Made by a program: the position numbers and the translations under genes
Notes under the pieces: generated by a model
The model's input: the letters and a program-made list of their open reading frames with translations, nothing else
Told to the model about the DNA's origin: nothing
The model's database searches: none
Assembly: GCF_009389715.1 (NCBI RefSeq)
Contig: NW_024067667.1
Coordinates: 2,750,501 to 2,814,500, forward strand
DNA: 64,000 nt
Source: Phoenix dactylifera
Lineage: Eukaryota > Streptophyta > Magnoliopsida > Arecales > Arecaceae
Reading direction: 5' to 3'
Shown here: positions 38,100 through 50,500 of the stretch, piece after piece
How the letters are laid out: each line of letters begins with the position of its first letter
How positions within the stretch are numbered: the first letter of the stretch is position 1

Positions 38100-38734
38100 C
38101 TCGTAACAACCCAAGACGTCATCCAAAAAGGTTAACTGGAAGGTATTATATGAGTTCCTTGGTCCGATATAAGTACCCAAGGCCTACCCAATGAATAACT
38201 GATGTAGGACTAAACGCACGCTCGCATGGATTCTCACATACTTATTCCGTTTAAGCCCTGGCATCTTCATCAGGCTATGGATCCAAATCCATTCGAATTC
38301 AATAATGAAACACCACAATTAGCTCATAGTCAATTTAAATATACCTATGCTATAGTGTTCCTTTAGTCCATATAAATTATAAGCCGGATCCGCTCTGATA
38401 CTATTTGTAATAACTCAGGATTTCACTTAAAAAGGCTAGCTCGAAGGTATTATTGAGTTCCTTGGTCCTATATAAGTACCCAAGATCTACTCAGCGAATA
38501 ACCAATGTGAGACTAAACGCATGCCTATACAGATCCTCACATTCTTAGTTTCACATCCCACATGAATAGAGCAGCCACGATTTGCCACACTTGAGAGACA
38601 AGGCATAAATTGTGGCTATCACATCCCCTTCATTAATGGTTGAGATGTTTCGCATGCTAGTGGGGAGAGTTCCTCATGAATATATGGTGGTTGCAGTGGC
38701 CCTCGGATCCGGATTTCAGGTTAGGGGCGTGACA
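38100..38734 (-). mobile_element. TRIM-like miniature LTR retroelement with tRNA-Met primer site
   Basis: In minus orientation a ~330-bp repeat runs from 38734 (TGTCACGCCCCTAACC) to 38406 (ending GAGTTATTACA), so it begins TG and ends CA. Directly after it, at 38403-38392, is TAGTATCAGAGC, one mismatch from TGGTATCAGAGC, the standard primer site complementary to initiator tRNA-Met. A second partial copy of the repeat lies at 38100-38245 and shares AAGGTATTA, GAGTTCCTTGGTCC, TATAAGTACCCAAG and ACTAAACGCA with the first. No coding frame lies between them. This layout fits a terminal-repeat retrotransposon in miniature whose 3' LTR is truncated. No matching 5-bp target duplication was found. Confidence 0.6.
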
Positions 38735-40652
38735 TGACTTGCCTTCTCGAGTATGCGTAAATATAAGTTGAGTGAAACATTGTCAACTTAAAAGAAGTAT
38801 ACAGCAAAATAGATGTATTCCTAGCAGTAAGTTTACATGCGAGTGTTCAAACACATACAGAAGGGAAGGTGTTTATGTCGGCTGTCTCATGCTTCCCTGT
38901 CAACCTTCGCTCATTTCCTTCTCCATATGCTCTGATATGCTCCTTGTGCCAGAGTGAGACATTGAGAATTACCTTCTTTATTACTTCATAACCATCTTCT
39001 TGCATGCTCTTAGTACTCCATAAGTAATTCATAAATTTAATGTAAATTTTCAAGAATTCAGAATTATCAAAGAGGTGGAACTCTGGACTAGCATGTTAGG
39101 CTTGAGAAGAACAGATATGCAGGGCTGCCTGTCAATGTTAGTAAAGTAGTTACTCATCAAAACTGTTCATTATAAAAGATGTAAAAATCCTTTTTCCATG
39201 ATGATCAAAGCAGAATCAGACCTTTGCTGTTATTGCTATTTCACATTGGTAAAACCTTTTCCCTCATTTATGAGTAGAGATTTTTTTATTGTTTGAACAT
39301 CCTCTAGGATCTGTTAACTTGGAGGAAATTTGAAGACTGCTAAGCTTTCCATGTTAAACTTATTAAACAAGAGATGGTACTAGATTTTAAATCCTTCTTT
39401 TGTATTTTACTTCCTAAAACATTCTCACCATCTCTGTTTTTTGTTTCTTCTAATATTGTTTACCTCAAGGATGTTTTAACCAATAACACATAATATTTTA
39501 GAAGCACTTTTTCACTTTTACTCGCAGCAGGCTGATATTTATTGTAAATTTGACAAAATAATGCTATTTTCCAAAGCACAGTTCAGCTCAACTTCCTTTG
39601 AAACACAATAAAATCATGGGTGCATAACAAATTCCATGACTTCAAACCTTCATATGATGGAAAATAATAGACATCCTAAAAACAGTACCTGAAGTTGGCA
39701 TGACATCCTGGCTCCTGCACCATTCCAGTCGCCCTAGCCACATAAAGTTGCAAGATTGATTTTTTTTTTCTTTCCTGTTTGCAATTTTGAATAGTTTAAA
39801 AGAGTAACTTAGGCACATGTCTCCATGACTACCTCTATTGGTTTGGATCAAGGGAAAGCACCACACCTGCTTGTTCGGTGATTCACTGAAGGGTTAAAGA
39901 ATATAATTATGGACACATCATGATTGTATGCAAGACATCTACTACATTATGCTTTTGTTCATATAAAAATATGTCTTTGATTCTTGTAAACAATAACTTA
40001 CCAACCTTGTTGGAATTTTAAATATTTTACTCATAAATATCAATTTAATATCGCAAGATACTCAAATGTTAGTGCTATGCCCTAACCTAAGATTGCGATC
40101 AGGGTCGCTACATAGCTGCATATTCATTGAGACTTTCCTACTAGCGTGCAAGGCATCTCAACACGATATTATAAAGCAAGCAGCAAAATAAACAATTAAT
40201 TATATAGAACCAAAATTTAAATAACTAAAATTCAAACTTTAATATCTCACAAATTTTAATAACATTCGAGGTCTTATAACAGACTTAAGAAACTCTAATC
40301 CAGAATAAAGAAAAATCAGACTTGCTTCAATCACTCTTCCAAATATATTTCATGCCATCTTAGTCCTCAAGATCTGTAAAAATAGTAAGATATGAAACAA
40401 TAAGCTAGACAACCCAGTAAACAATGATACTTCAACTAGATTAATCAGGTATAACTAATAATTTACAAAAAACAAATATATCAAATTTATTCAGTTCAAA
40501 AACTAATTTAGATATGCAACATTATCAAAACATCATACATGTTAATCATATCTTTCTCAAATTCAAATTTTGTTTATAAATCCAAATTCTTTCAAAAATT
40601 AAGTTCATCTTGTCAATTATAAACTATGACCATATTTTTTCTGTGGCAGGGT
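38735..40652. other. Intergenic AT-rich region
   Basis: No protein domain, RNA gene or bounded element is recognised. At about 40080-40110 CTAAGATTGCGATCAGGGTCGC may be the reverse complement of a gypsy LTR start (TGTAGCGACCCTGATCGC). No partner repeat was identified. Confidence 0.45.
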
Positions 40653-41942
40653 CATAATACTAGGGGTGGCAATCGGGTCGGGTCGGACATAACGGATTAG
40701 GTCAGATGTTAAACGGGTCAAAAAGTTAACCCGACCTGTTTAATAAATATGTCAGAATTATAATCTGAATCCGACCTATTTATTAAACAGTAACCCGACC
40801 CGTTTAACCAAATGGAGACAGTGAGATGGGAGGGTGGGTCGGTGGCTGGGTGGGGTTGCTTCCGGCGAGAGAGAGAGAGAGAGAAAGAGAGAGATGGGGG
40901 GTTCGATGGAGAGAGGAGAAGTCTCTCTGATGTTCAGAAATCGAAGTCTGAGATTTGATGAGATCCGGGAGGGGCCGGCGGCTCCTCTCCCAGACCTCAT
41001 CACGGCAGCTCCACCTGCGACCAAGTCACGGCCTCAGCAGAAGGGGGAGGAAGAATCCTCTCTGCTTTGCCTACCCACAGCAAGGGAAGAAAAAGAACCC
41101 CTCAGAGGAGGGAAGGAAGAATCCTAGAGCGGCCGTCGATAATTGCGGTTACGGCGGCGATCAAGCGCGGCGGCGGATCCACAACCAGAGATCCTAGGTA
41201 GGTTCCTTCCCCCTTCCTCTTCCTCTTCTTTTTTTTTTATTTTGTTATCATGGGGTAAAAGGAAACAGGGGTTAGGGTTTACGGTTTACCTTGCTCCGGG
41301 AAGAAGCTGCAGCTACTCTCTCATGTGGCACTAGTTGTGGGTTCTAAAAATCCTAGCCGAGGAGGAAGAAGGAGGGGGGTGTCGATGTGGCCGCGGGGGC
41401 CTCGACAGGGTGATGTATGCACGATGATCTCATCCTAGGTGAGAGTGGGATCGGCCGATCAGGGGCACGATGTAGTCGTGGTCGCCGACTCGCCGTTGAC
41501 GGGGAGGCAGAAGTAGTCGGCAAGGGGGAGCTGGGGAGGAGAGGGCAAAGTCGGAGGGGAGAAGAGGGGAGACGAGAGAGTAGAGAGCTCGGGCGGCGCT
41601 TGTCACAAACCCTAGTCCCTAAGTCCCCCAAATGGCCAAATCAGAAATCATGGCTGAGCGGTGAAAACTAAAAAGAAAAACCAAATCGGGCCGACGCGGA
41701 GAAATTGGGCTGAGGGGAGTTGGGCCGGCTCTAGGTCTTGTGGGTTGTGGCCTTTATCTTCTATCAACCCAACGGTTAAACGGGTTAAATGGGTTAAACG
41801 GGTCAGACGTCTAAAATTCGTATCCAACCCAATTAATAAACAGGTTAAATAAGTCAACCTGTTTACGACCCGAACCTATTTAGACCAAACCCAAACCTAC
41901 TTATGGCGGGTCGGGTCATAGTTTGCCACCCCTACATAATAC
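40653..41942. mobile_element. 1.27-kb nonautonomous hAT element with perfect 8-bp target duplication
   Basis: The element (40661-41934) starts TAGGGGTGGCAA and ends TTGCCACCCCTA. CATAATAC flanks it on both sides (40653-40660 and 41935-41942), an exact 8-bp duplication as hAT transposases make. Subterminal DNA carries many TTAAACGGGT/ACCCGTTTAA and GGGTCGGGTC words, probable transposase-binding repeats. The centre (about 40860-41640) is GC-rich, with a GA microsatellite near 40869 and AAACCCTAGTCC near 41606. It looks like captured host 5'-leader DNA rather than transposon sequence. No transposase is encoded. Confidence 0.85.
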
Positions 41943-43607
41943 CGTGCATCTTCTTATGATGTGCCATACATTATCTTGTAGCAAAGTCCTTCATAACCAC
42001 GTATTTGCTTGCAATATGCCGTGCATCTTCTTGTAGCATAAATCTTTCAGGACTAATCAAGTGCTAACGTATTAGCGCCTATTAGTAGGTTTCTTAATAT
42101 AGTCAGGTTGAGAGTTCAAAATAATTATAGAATTTTATATTTCAATTCGACCAAAATAAAATATAGAAAATCATATTTCGATACATATGAAATCGATCAA
42201 ACATGTTCAATATTTCTAATCATACATCATTCATAATATTCCAAAATCAAGAATATTCAATAATAAAGTATCATTCATCAAATTCATGCATCATCAATAG
42301 TTGACTCAAAATTTTATAATTTGCCAATAAATTTAAAAAATGAAATATTACTTATCTCATAAGTACTTTGACAAATTTGAATATTTCAAAAAATCCTTTT
42401 CAAAATCTCATATATAGACCATATTGCAATGTCCTATCATTGGACATCTTCCTATCTAACAATTCTAGCTTACACGAATTTAGCTCCAATTAGACAATAT
42501 CAACGAAAATTCAGGAATAATGGAAAGTATAAGAAAAAGGTGGGAAGCAGCCTGCCGAAGGCGATTCCAAAGTCGGTCAAGTAATTCAACTGATCACTAT
42601 TGATCAAATTAGTATAAGATATAGAAAGATCATAAAAATTGATGATGACAGAGTCTAGTACTGTTCAACAGGACAAAGCGTTCAATGCCCTCTAGCAGAT
42701 CAACTTGAATCATCAAGGGCTTTAGAACTTTCACTGGTTATGGTTGTGTAGAGAGGCTATAAAAAAGAAAAGAAAAACTAAGGATGAGGTTGTAGGCGCA
42801 GACCTTAGTGGCCTAAGTCAGTCCAATCAAAGCAACTTATCTTATCAAAGTCTAGGCTAAGATATAGGGGTCTAAGCAATCAAGGGTGAAAATTTAATGG
42901 TGTTCAAGGGCAGGTGAGGCTGGCTGCTACCGATGGTCGTGGTCGAATCCTTCCAGAGTTGTCAGTCATTAGGAGGCCCTTTGCTAGATTCAACAACCTC
43001 AGAGAGATAGTGGAGAGAAAAGAATCTAGGGAGAGATGAGAGAGTGGGGAGAGACAAAATATAGGAAAGATGAAATAGGAACTACTGGAGTTTTCTCTTC
43101 TATAATATTTTTTCCTTTTTTTTCTTTTTTTTCTTTTTTCTTTCTTTTTTTTCTTCTTTCCTTGGTTTCTTCAGCAAAGCAGAAGACTCATGCTCACCCC
43201 TCTATAGAATAGAGGAGGGGCTGACTGTGGTGGTAACTACTGGTCGAAGGATCGATGACCAGGCTATAGTGAAGGATGGCTAGCAATAGCAACTGGTAGA
43301 AATTATTCATACTTACATATAGTAGTTTATACCCTATCACTTGTCCTTTTTATATCTTTTTTTGTTTTATTTCTTTTTCCATGGCTATTTTTACTTTATT
43401 TATAATTATTCATACTGACCTATAGTAGTGTATACCCATCCTTGATATCCTTAAATTTAAATACCCATTATTTAGTTTTTTAAAAGCAAGCAATATTGAT
43501 TCTTTTATATATTATTACATCCACTACTTTTTTACTTTATTCAATCAATTTTCCAACACTGAAGCATATAGCCCTTTTTACTTCGATTGGATGCCAATCT
43601 ACTACGA
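41943..43607. other. Spacer with a long pyrimidine tract
   Basis: Mostly AT-rich. A T/C tract of about 70 bp runs from 43104 to 43173. Purine-rich AGAGAGA words occur near 43000-43060. No gene or bounded repeat is recognised; fragments of degraded retrotransposon are possible. Confidence 0.4.
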
Positions 43608-43800
43608 CACTACTAGAAAACTTTTTAATTTTAGATAACCCTTGTCAATTTATCACCACAATCAAGTTACGCTGTAGCGACCGTTAAATAACAATCAATT
43701 TTTGCTTATATATTACTACAACAGGATTATATTGTAGCAGCTGGCTTACAAATAATGACATAAACAATGCCCGCCTATTTTTGACTAGGTTAACTTGCGA
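43608..43800 (+). mobile_element. CACTA-type transposon end fragment
   Basis: CACTACTAGAAAACTTTTTA at 43608 matches the terminal signature of En/Spm-type elements (CACTACAAGAAAA). Within 150 bp are the subterminal-like words CTGTAGCGACCGTTAAAT and TTGTAGCAGCTGGCTTA. No opposite end or transposase is found, so it is a solitary end. Confidence 0.4.
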
Positions 43801-44084
43801 TCCATTGCATATGGTAGACAGCTAATATTTATCATATATATCAATTTAGATTTTTTTATAGTTATTAATATATTTTTATAATTTGTAGCCAACTTGATGT
43901 TAAGATTTGAGATTGAACATAATGATATTACTGAATCAATTAATTTTAATTTTTCAAATATAGAGGATCATGCTTGCAATAATTTAAAAACTGAAAACTT
44001 CTTTCCAAGATGTAGAAGGGAAGATTTACCAGTAATAATATGAAAATGTAAAAGAAATCAGAGATCATGTTTTCGTACTAGGTG

Positions 44085-44090
44085 CACGTG
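44085..44090 (+). promoter_or_regulatory. G-box (CACGTG) in the SP1 promoter
   Basis: TGCACGTGGA lies about 85 bp before the probable TATA box. CACGTG is bound by bZIP and bHLH factors in light and ABA responses. That it regulates SP1 is inferred. Confidence 0.35.
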
Positions 44091-44168
44091 GAAGACACTA
44101 GTAGACGTCTTTACGTAGGGGGTTGGCTGGGCAATTGGGTCGTCGCTCCTTCAGTCCTCACCGCCTAA

Positions 44169-44174
44169 TATATA
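44169..44174 (+). promoter_or_regulatory. Probable TATA box of SP1
   Basis: TATATA in CTAATATATACC is followed about 30 bp later by a pyrimidine-rich leader (TTCACAGATTCTTCG onward) that runs to the ATG at 44509, giving a 5' UTR of about 300 bp. Confidence 0.45.
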
Positions 44175-44508
44175 CCTCCTGAAGCTTTCCCCTTCACAGA
44201 TTCTTCGTTCTTTTTTTCGATCTCTTCCCTCCTCTTGGGTCTGGGATCCAATTCGCTTGCTCCCTCTCCCTTTTCGTTAAACTCAATTTATTTCTCGCCT
44301 CTTAACTTCAATTCTCTCCATTTCTCCTCCTAAATTCTCTTCCCCTTCGTTACCCTCGCGTCAATCTCGATTCCCAGCTCTCCTTTCGCAAGAGTTATTG
44401 GATTTTCGCTAGAGTTGTTGGATTTTCTCAACCTTGGCCCCCTAATGGGAATTGGCTTCTAGGGTTTTTTTTTTTCAATTTTTTTGGGGATCTTTTTGGG
44501 TTTGGAAG

Positions 44509-47500
44509 ATGATTCCATGGGGGGATTGGGCTGCTGCGTGAGTGCAGCTGCTCTATATCTCCTGGGAAGGAGCAGCGGAAGGTTTGTTTGGATTTGCTGA
44601 TTGGATTGACTGAGTTTGCTCCCGTCTTTCCTGAAATATATGCTCCTGATTGTTGATTGTTGATGAACTTTATGCGCAGGGATGCCGACGTTCTAAGGTC
44701 GGTCACCAGGGTAGGCCAATTGAAGGATCTCCGGTATGTGCGCCTGTCGCGCTTTGGTGGCTATTCTTTTTCTCTTCTGCTGCTTGTATTATTAATTATT
44801 CAATTAATAGATAAACTAGTTTTGTCGATGCTGGTGCTTGGATTTTGAGTGCTCTATTGATCCAGGTTTCTGTTTTTGGTTCCACAAAGAAAATGCATTT
44901 ATTTTCTTTTCTTGTTTTAATTATTGTTATAGCTTGACAGTCTAACTAAATGGGATAAATTTTGGTGGTTATGTTCTGGTTATAATTTCAATCTGTATCA
45001 AGCACTAGTGAGAGCTATGGAATTGATTGTTTGTGAGGTATGTATGAAATTCAATGGATGTCTTAATCTAGTACTTCTCCTAAGTACTGGTGCAGATGCT
45101 TGTGTTGGATGTCACTATAGGGAGTGTGCATCTCTGAACTCAAAAGAAAAAAGAAGATTCCATGATGTGCTGTATATGTTTGAATATGAATTGGAATTAG
45201 CTTTATATTTTGAGTTCATATAAAAAGTCAAAGTAAACAAGCTCATGCTTTTATGGGTAAAGCAATAATCAAGAGACAGCGCACATACATCCATGAAATC
45301 ATTGGTTATATGACAACCAACATAATTAGCTTATGATAGACACAATATTGGAGGCAAGTCTCTCAGCATCAGTTTTGCGTGGAAATGGATGTGAGAACCA
45401 TATTTGAACATGTTGCTGGTTGTTTGATCCAACAAGAGGAGAAAAAGAGATACAGGACACAGGAAAAAATAATGTTAATGTAGTTTCATACATTAGTTTT
45501 TAATATTATATAATTAATATATAAAAATATATTTTTTGGCAAAGGTGCCTCAAATATATGTTTCTCATCTGAACATCAAAATTAGTTCAAAAGTCAAGAG
45601 TACAAAAATAAACACCATTCAAAGTTATCTGAAAAATGAAATAGTTAATTAAGCTCTAGAAGCAACAATAGGCCCCTTCCAGCATCACTCCGTATGGTGG
45701 ATCAAATTCATTGTTCAGAGAACCCAACTCTGTCTCAATCTCTAGAAAGTTACATATAAAAAGTGTGATTAATATCTAAACGTTTGATGCATATCTGATT
45801 GACCGATATCTATCAGATAAGTATTCGAGTGGACGGATGCAACATTCTTGTTAGTGCAGCTGAAGATATAAATATTCTCGCACCTGTCCTTTATGTATAC
45901 TGTCCCTGAGATGTGCAATGTGGATCATAAAATTCTGTTAAACAATTTAAGACTCCTCACATGGAATAAATGGGAAGGACCAACAAGATTTGAGATTACA
46001 TGGGTGCGATCAATGGTGCCAACATCTGGTACCTCTGACAGGTAGAGATTCTGTGCAATGAATGTATTGTTCAACCTCCAGAACTGTAAATAGTGATAGC
46101 TACTTTTGTTTTTTGAGAGATAGCAAAATTCTCTTTGCAGCAAAAAAAAAAAATTGAAGTCTTTAAAAATCTAGTAGCATAGTCCTTGGAGATGATTCAT
46201 CATTGCTGAGATTTCATCAGACCAAAATTGAAGCAAAGCTTTGTGAATCTGTAAATATCACTGGGCCTGTTAGCATTTCCTTGTGTTGCCTCGGTAAATT
46301 TTAACATCTTATATTATAGTCTAAGTGTTTTGGAATTCTCTTTAATGGGTTTGGAGAAACACACTTTCTGGTTGTTGTGGAATCTGAAACCATGTTTTGT
46401 TATGAGAACTTCTCACTATTCATGATTACAATTAGTGTGTCCTCTGTTCAACCTTGTTTTTTTTTTTTTTTTTTGCGGGGGGTGGGGGGGTGGGGTGGTG
46501 AATACTGTAAATTTGTAGCTTTTTACTTTGTAGAGGGTGCCTTTAGGTTGATACCGTTTGTTGAGAGCCAATTTAAAGGTTATGACATAAAGGGATCTTC
46601 CTTATGTTTTTCCTTTCAGCGTTTCTTTTGGATTACTGCATGCAAAGTCCTCCTTTTATTGTCACTGGTTTCTTGGACCAGTAGGGCTCAGAAACACCGA
46701 TCAGCTGTGAACAAAGTGGTTTGAGAGCTGTAATACTTGAGGAAATGGTACAACTTGTTTCTCCATGAACCATTCTGCTGTGAAAATTTTATATATACCT
46801 AGTTGGCAAATTTTTTTATCCATTTGTGTGAACTTTCTGGTTGAAACCCTCAATTCAGGGCTGAACAGCACTTCTTGAAGCATAATGATGGCTGGTTCAT
46901 GGATACAAGACTCTGCTTTGATGCTTTCCATGAGTAAAGAGGTTCCCTGGTACCTGGTAAGGAATGACCATGATTCTTCACTTCAGGGCTTTGATGGTTG
47001 ATGTAATGTATCATTGATTGGACAAAAATGATTAGTGTTGCATTAAAAAGCTTATTATTGAAATAGTTTCTACTATAGAATTTTTATCATTTCTAACCTA
47101 CAGCAAACAAAAGATCAAAATTTCCCTATGCATCTAATGCTGAGAGGTTTGTGAGGAATACTTTTACAGGAAAGTCATGGTACAGGGATTCTGAGAAAAG
47201 CATTTGTGATGGCTATTTTATAAGGTTTTGTGAAATCTGTTATTCCCTATACATTTTGTTTATGAGAAATTGATGCTTCCAGGAAAGCTATTCTAGTTAT
47301 CATGTTTACATTAAGTTGTCTGTAGCTGTAGAAATAAGTTCCCCAGAATGATGAACAACTTGGGACGATAATCTATAGGTAACATAGAAAAATGAAAAAT
47401 CAATTTCTGATTAAATGAAATGTTTTATGTGCTTGTTTCCTTGTGATTGTTCCTAAGTCAATGTAATTCCATCCTTATCAAAGTACACAACTTTACAAAA

Positions 47501-50500
47501 TATCGGAAGAAGAGATAATTACCCTTACAAATTTAATGAATCTGAAATAAACCAGAAATATATTTGTTTAGTTGGATTAAAATTTTCAATATATATACTT
47601 TGTCTATGGTGACCTATGGATGTCTTACACCTATTATACTTTGATTTGGTTAATTATTTACCATTATTATAAAAACTACTGGTTTATATATTGACTAGTT
47701 ACCAATGAAAATTCTTGTTCAAGTTTGATGAATAAAGGGCTTAAATTTGCCGGAACTTTTCTATAAGAAGAAAATTGTAAAGTTCTTCTTATGAAATTAA
47801 TGATATCTGGAAAACTTAAAATGAGAAAGTTTTGATATAAACATTTATAAAATCATTAACTCTGACTGGAGGGTATATGGATGATGTTTTTATCACTATT
47901 ACATCAGTCAGATCTTTTCTTTCTTAATGTGAAGCTTGATGCTTTTCAGAAAACGTTCAGTTAGGCTATAAATTTGGGTGTCCTTCTATTGCAATATGAT
48001 GGGAGCATACCACAGATGAAATCTAATGCACATTTGGTTGTTGGTATTCTATATTTGGAATTATATGCCTTTAGATGCGCCACATGTAATCAGATGTATA
48101 AATAGGATATTAGGATGGCCAAATAAGGCTCATTCAATATATCATATTTGTCTTGGGTCTTTTGATATTCTTCTTGTGTAGAGTCAACTCATGTGTTGAT
48201 TGTTAGAGTTTCCATGGCCTTTGCAGTTGAGTGGATATTCTCTCACTCAATGAATAAAGTTAATCCCATTTCATGCTTTCACCAAAATGAAAAGCAATAT
48301 TGCTAGATATTTCAATGGTTTTGAAACTCCCTAGGTCCTTAATGTTTGGTCTCTTTTTCTTCTTGAAACTCCAAAAGGTAATTTAATATGAGAATTTGAA
48401 GGTCCAAAGGCAAAGTTGGTAAAATTGCTTGGAGTTGTCACTAGCAACTCAGGTTCAAATACCACCTTCACCTTATTTTAAGGAGGTGGAACTTTGCATC
48501 TGCCTGTCCCCAAGTTCAAAAGGGAAAAAGGAGGATTTCAAATTTCATCATGTTTTGGGTACACTTTTCAAATTATTAGGTTTATGTTGCATGTTTGGTT
48601 GATTTCCTTAGATCTAGGGGTGGCAATTTGGGTTATATAAGGGTTGGGTCAAAAAATTGCCAACCCCAACCTGACCTGTTATTAAACATGTCAAAATTTC
48701 ATATCTGAAACCTGCCTATTTATTAAACAAGTAATCCAACCTAACCTGCATAATCTGTTTAATAAATAAGAAAAATCAAGTTAAACAGGTTAAGTGGGTT
48801 TTTAACAAATTAAATGGATTTAAATGGGTTAAATAAGTTAAGTAGGTCTGGTTAAATTGTACAGAAATAAGTTAAATAAGTTCTAAATAGGTTAAACAGG
48901 TCTTAAATATATTAAACAGGTTAAATGGGCAGGGTCATGACTCGACCTAATTACTAAACAAGTCAAAACGGGTTAAACAGGTCAAAGGTTTAAAATCTGA
49001 ACATAACACATTTAATAAATAGGCCTAAGTGGGTTGACCTGTTTATGACACAGGCCTATTCAAACCTGAAACCTACTTAAAGCGGGTTATTGGCGGGTCG
49101 GGTTGATGGATTGGGTCAAAAATTGCCACCCCTACCTAGATCCCACAGGTCCCGTTAATTTTAAAAGGATGTTGTAACTCTTGATGCATATTAGTTTTTA
49201 CCTGTTGCATTTTTGTGATCCTGCCATTTTTGATATTCTTACTCAGATTTATCTGAATTTACAATATATTTTTTTATTGTTCCTAATCATCCCTAAATGT
49301 ACCCTGGCTATTTTAGACAATCTTTGTTTTTGTGTGCAAGGTTCACCTTCAAGACCCACCCGTTGGTGGTGAATATAATCCTCCTGCATATCAACACAAC
49401 CATTAAGTTACCTAAATTATTTTAGGTGGTTATCTATTTTTGCTATGAGGCTTATGCTAGCCCCTTTGTTTTGGATATCATTTCACCTGGCTAGCCTATG
49501 GGTCATCTTTGTGAGCTCAAGCCTACAAACTCCTCTTAATTAGTTTGATTAGTCCTCATTGTGATCTTTGTTATTCTTTTCATGATTGCTAGTGGGACCT
49601 ATTGTGCATCATGAAATTCGTTCAAGAAAAGCCAAATGTGTGGTAATTTATACTGATAATGAGAATAATACCAATTCTATTACTAATACGAATAATACTA
49701 GTAATAGTGATCAAGCAGAAGAGGTGGCTTTGATACGCTACTCGCAACAATCAGATTTTCGTAGAGATATAATAAAAGGATCCATACGTACTCAAAGACG
49801 TAAAACAATTACTTGGGAAATATTTCAAGCAAATGCACATTACCCACTACATCAGCAGTCCTGGCCATGTCATAAAAGGGCAGGCTCAAACACATTGAGT
49901 ACACCCTATACATGTATTAATGTAATTAGGACTTCTTCTTCCTATGGTCCATCATCTTTGTATATTACCATCCATTTCATATATCTCTAGTACTTGCTTG
50001 AATTGCTTTAGAACTATTTTTGTTTGTCATGTCTACACATTTGACATTTGGATATAAATTCTTCATGGCTCAACTTCTTATCCATTGGTTGCATGTGCAT
50101 CAACCTTGTGTCTTGGCCTTTGTTCCTCTTTGTTGAACATTGTGTCTGCTGATCCTTGGAATCGTCTACTTGTGGGTGTTATGGTATTGCTCTTAACTTT
50201 ATCAGCTAGTCTCAAATGCTAGCAGGTGTTTCCACTACCTAACTTTCACCAGTCTAAGTAACCTACCTTGTTAGCATACTGTTCTATATTTCCAACATCA
50301 CCACTTTCTAAGTCTTGGATGTTGTCTTGGTGAGGCTTCTTGAAGTAAACATTGATATAATCATGTATATTATATTGCCGGTAAAACCAATAATTGGTTC
50401 AACTTTTGGGGCTTCTCTTAGTGAAATTGTCTTAGCTCACCTGCAGAATTACCGTGCTACTAGATTTGCACTTTCATGGCCTCTAGTGATAAGTTAATTT

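Noticed and set aside
38400..38570. snRNA-type upstream sequence element (RTCCCACATCG-like words near 38204 and 38552)
   Set aside because: Only partial matches, no TATA at the fixed spacing and no snRNA sequence follows.
44509..44541. Reading SP1 as a 10-codon peptide ending at the TGA in GCGTGAGTG
   Set aside because: One missing G explains it; the restored frame matches the conserved SP1 N-terminus and the phase of exon 2.
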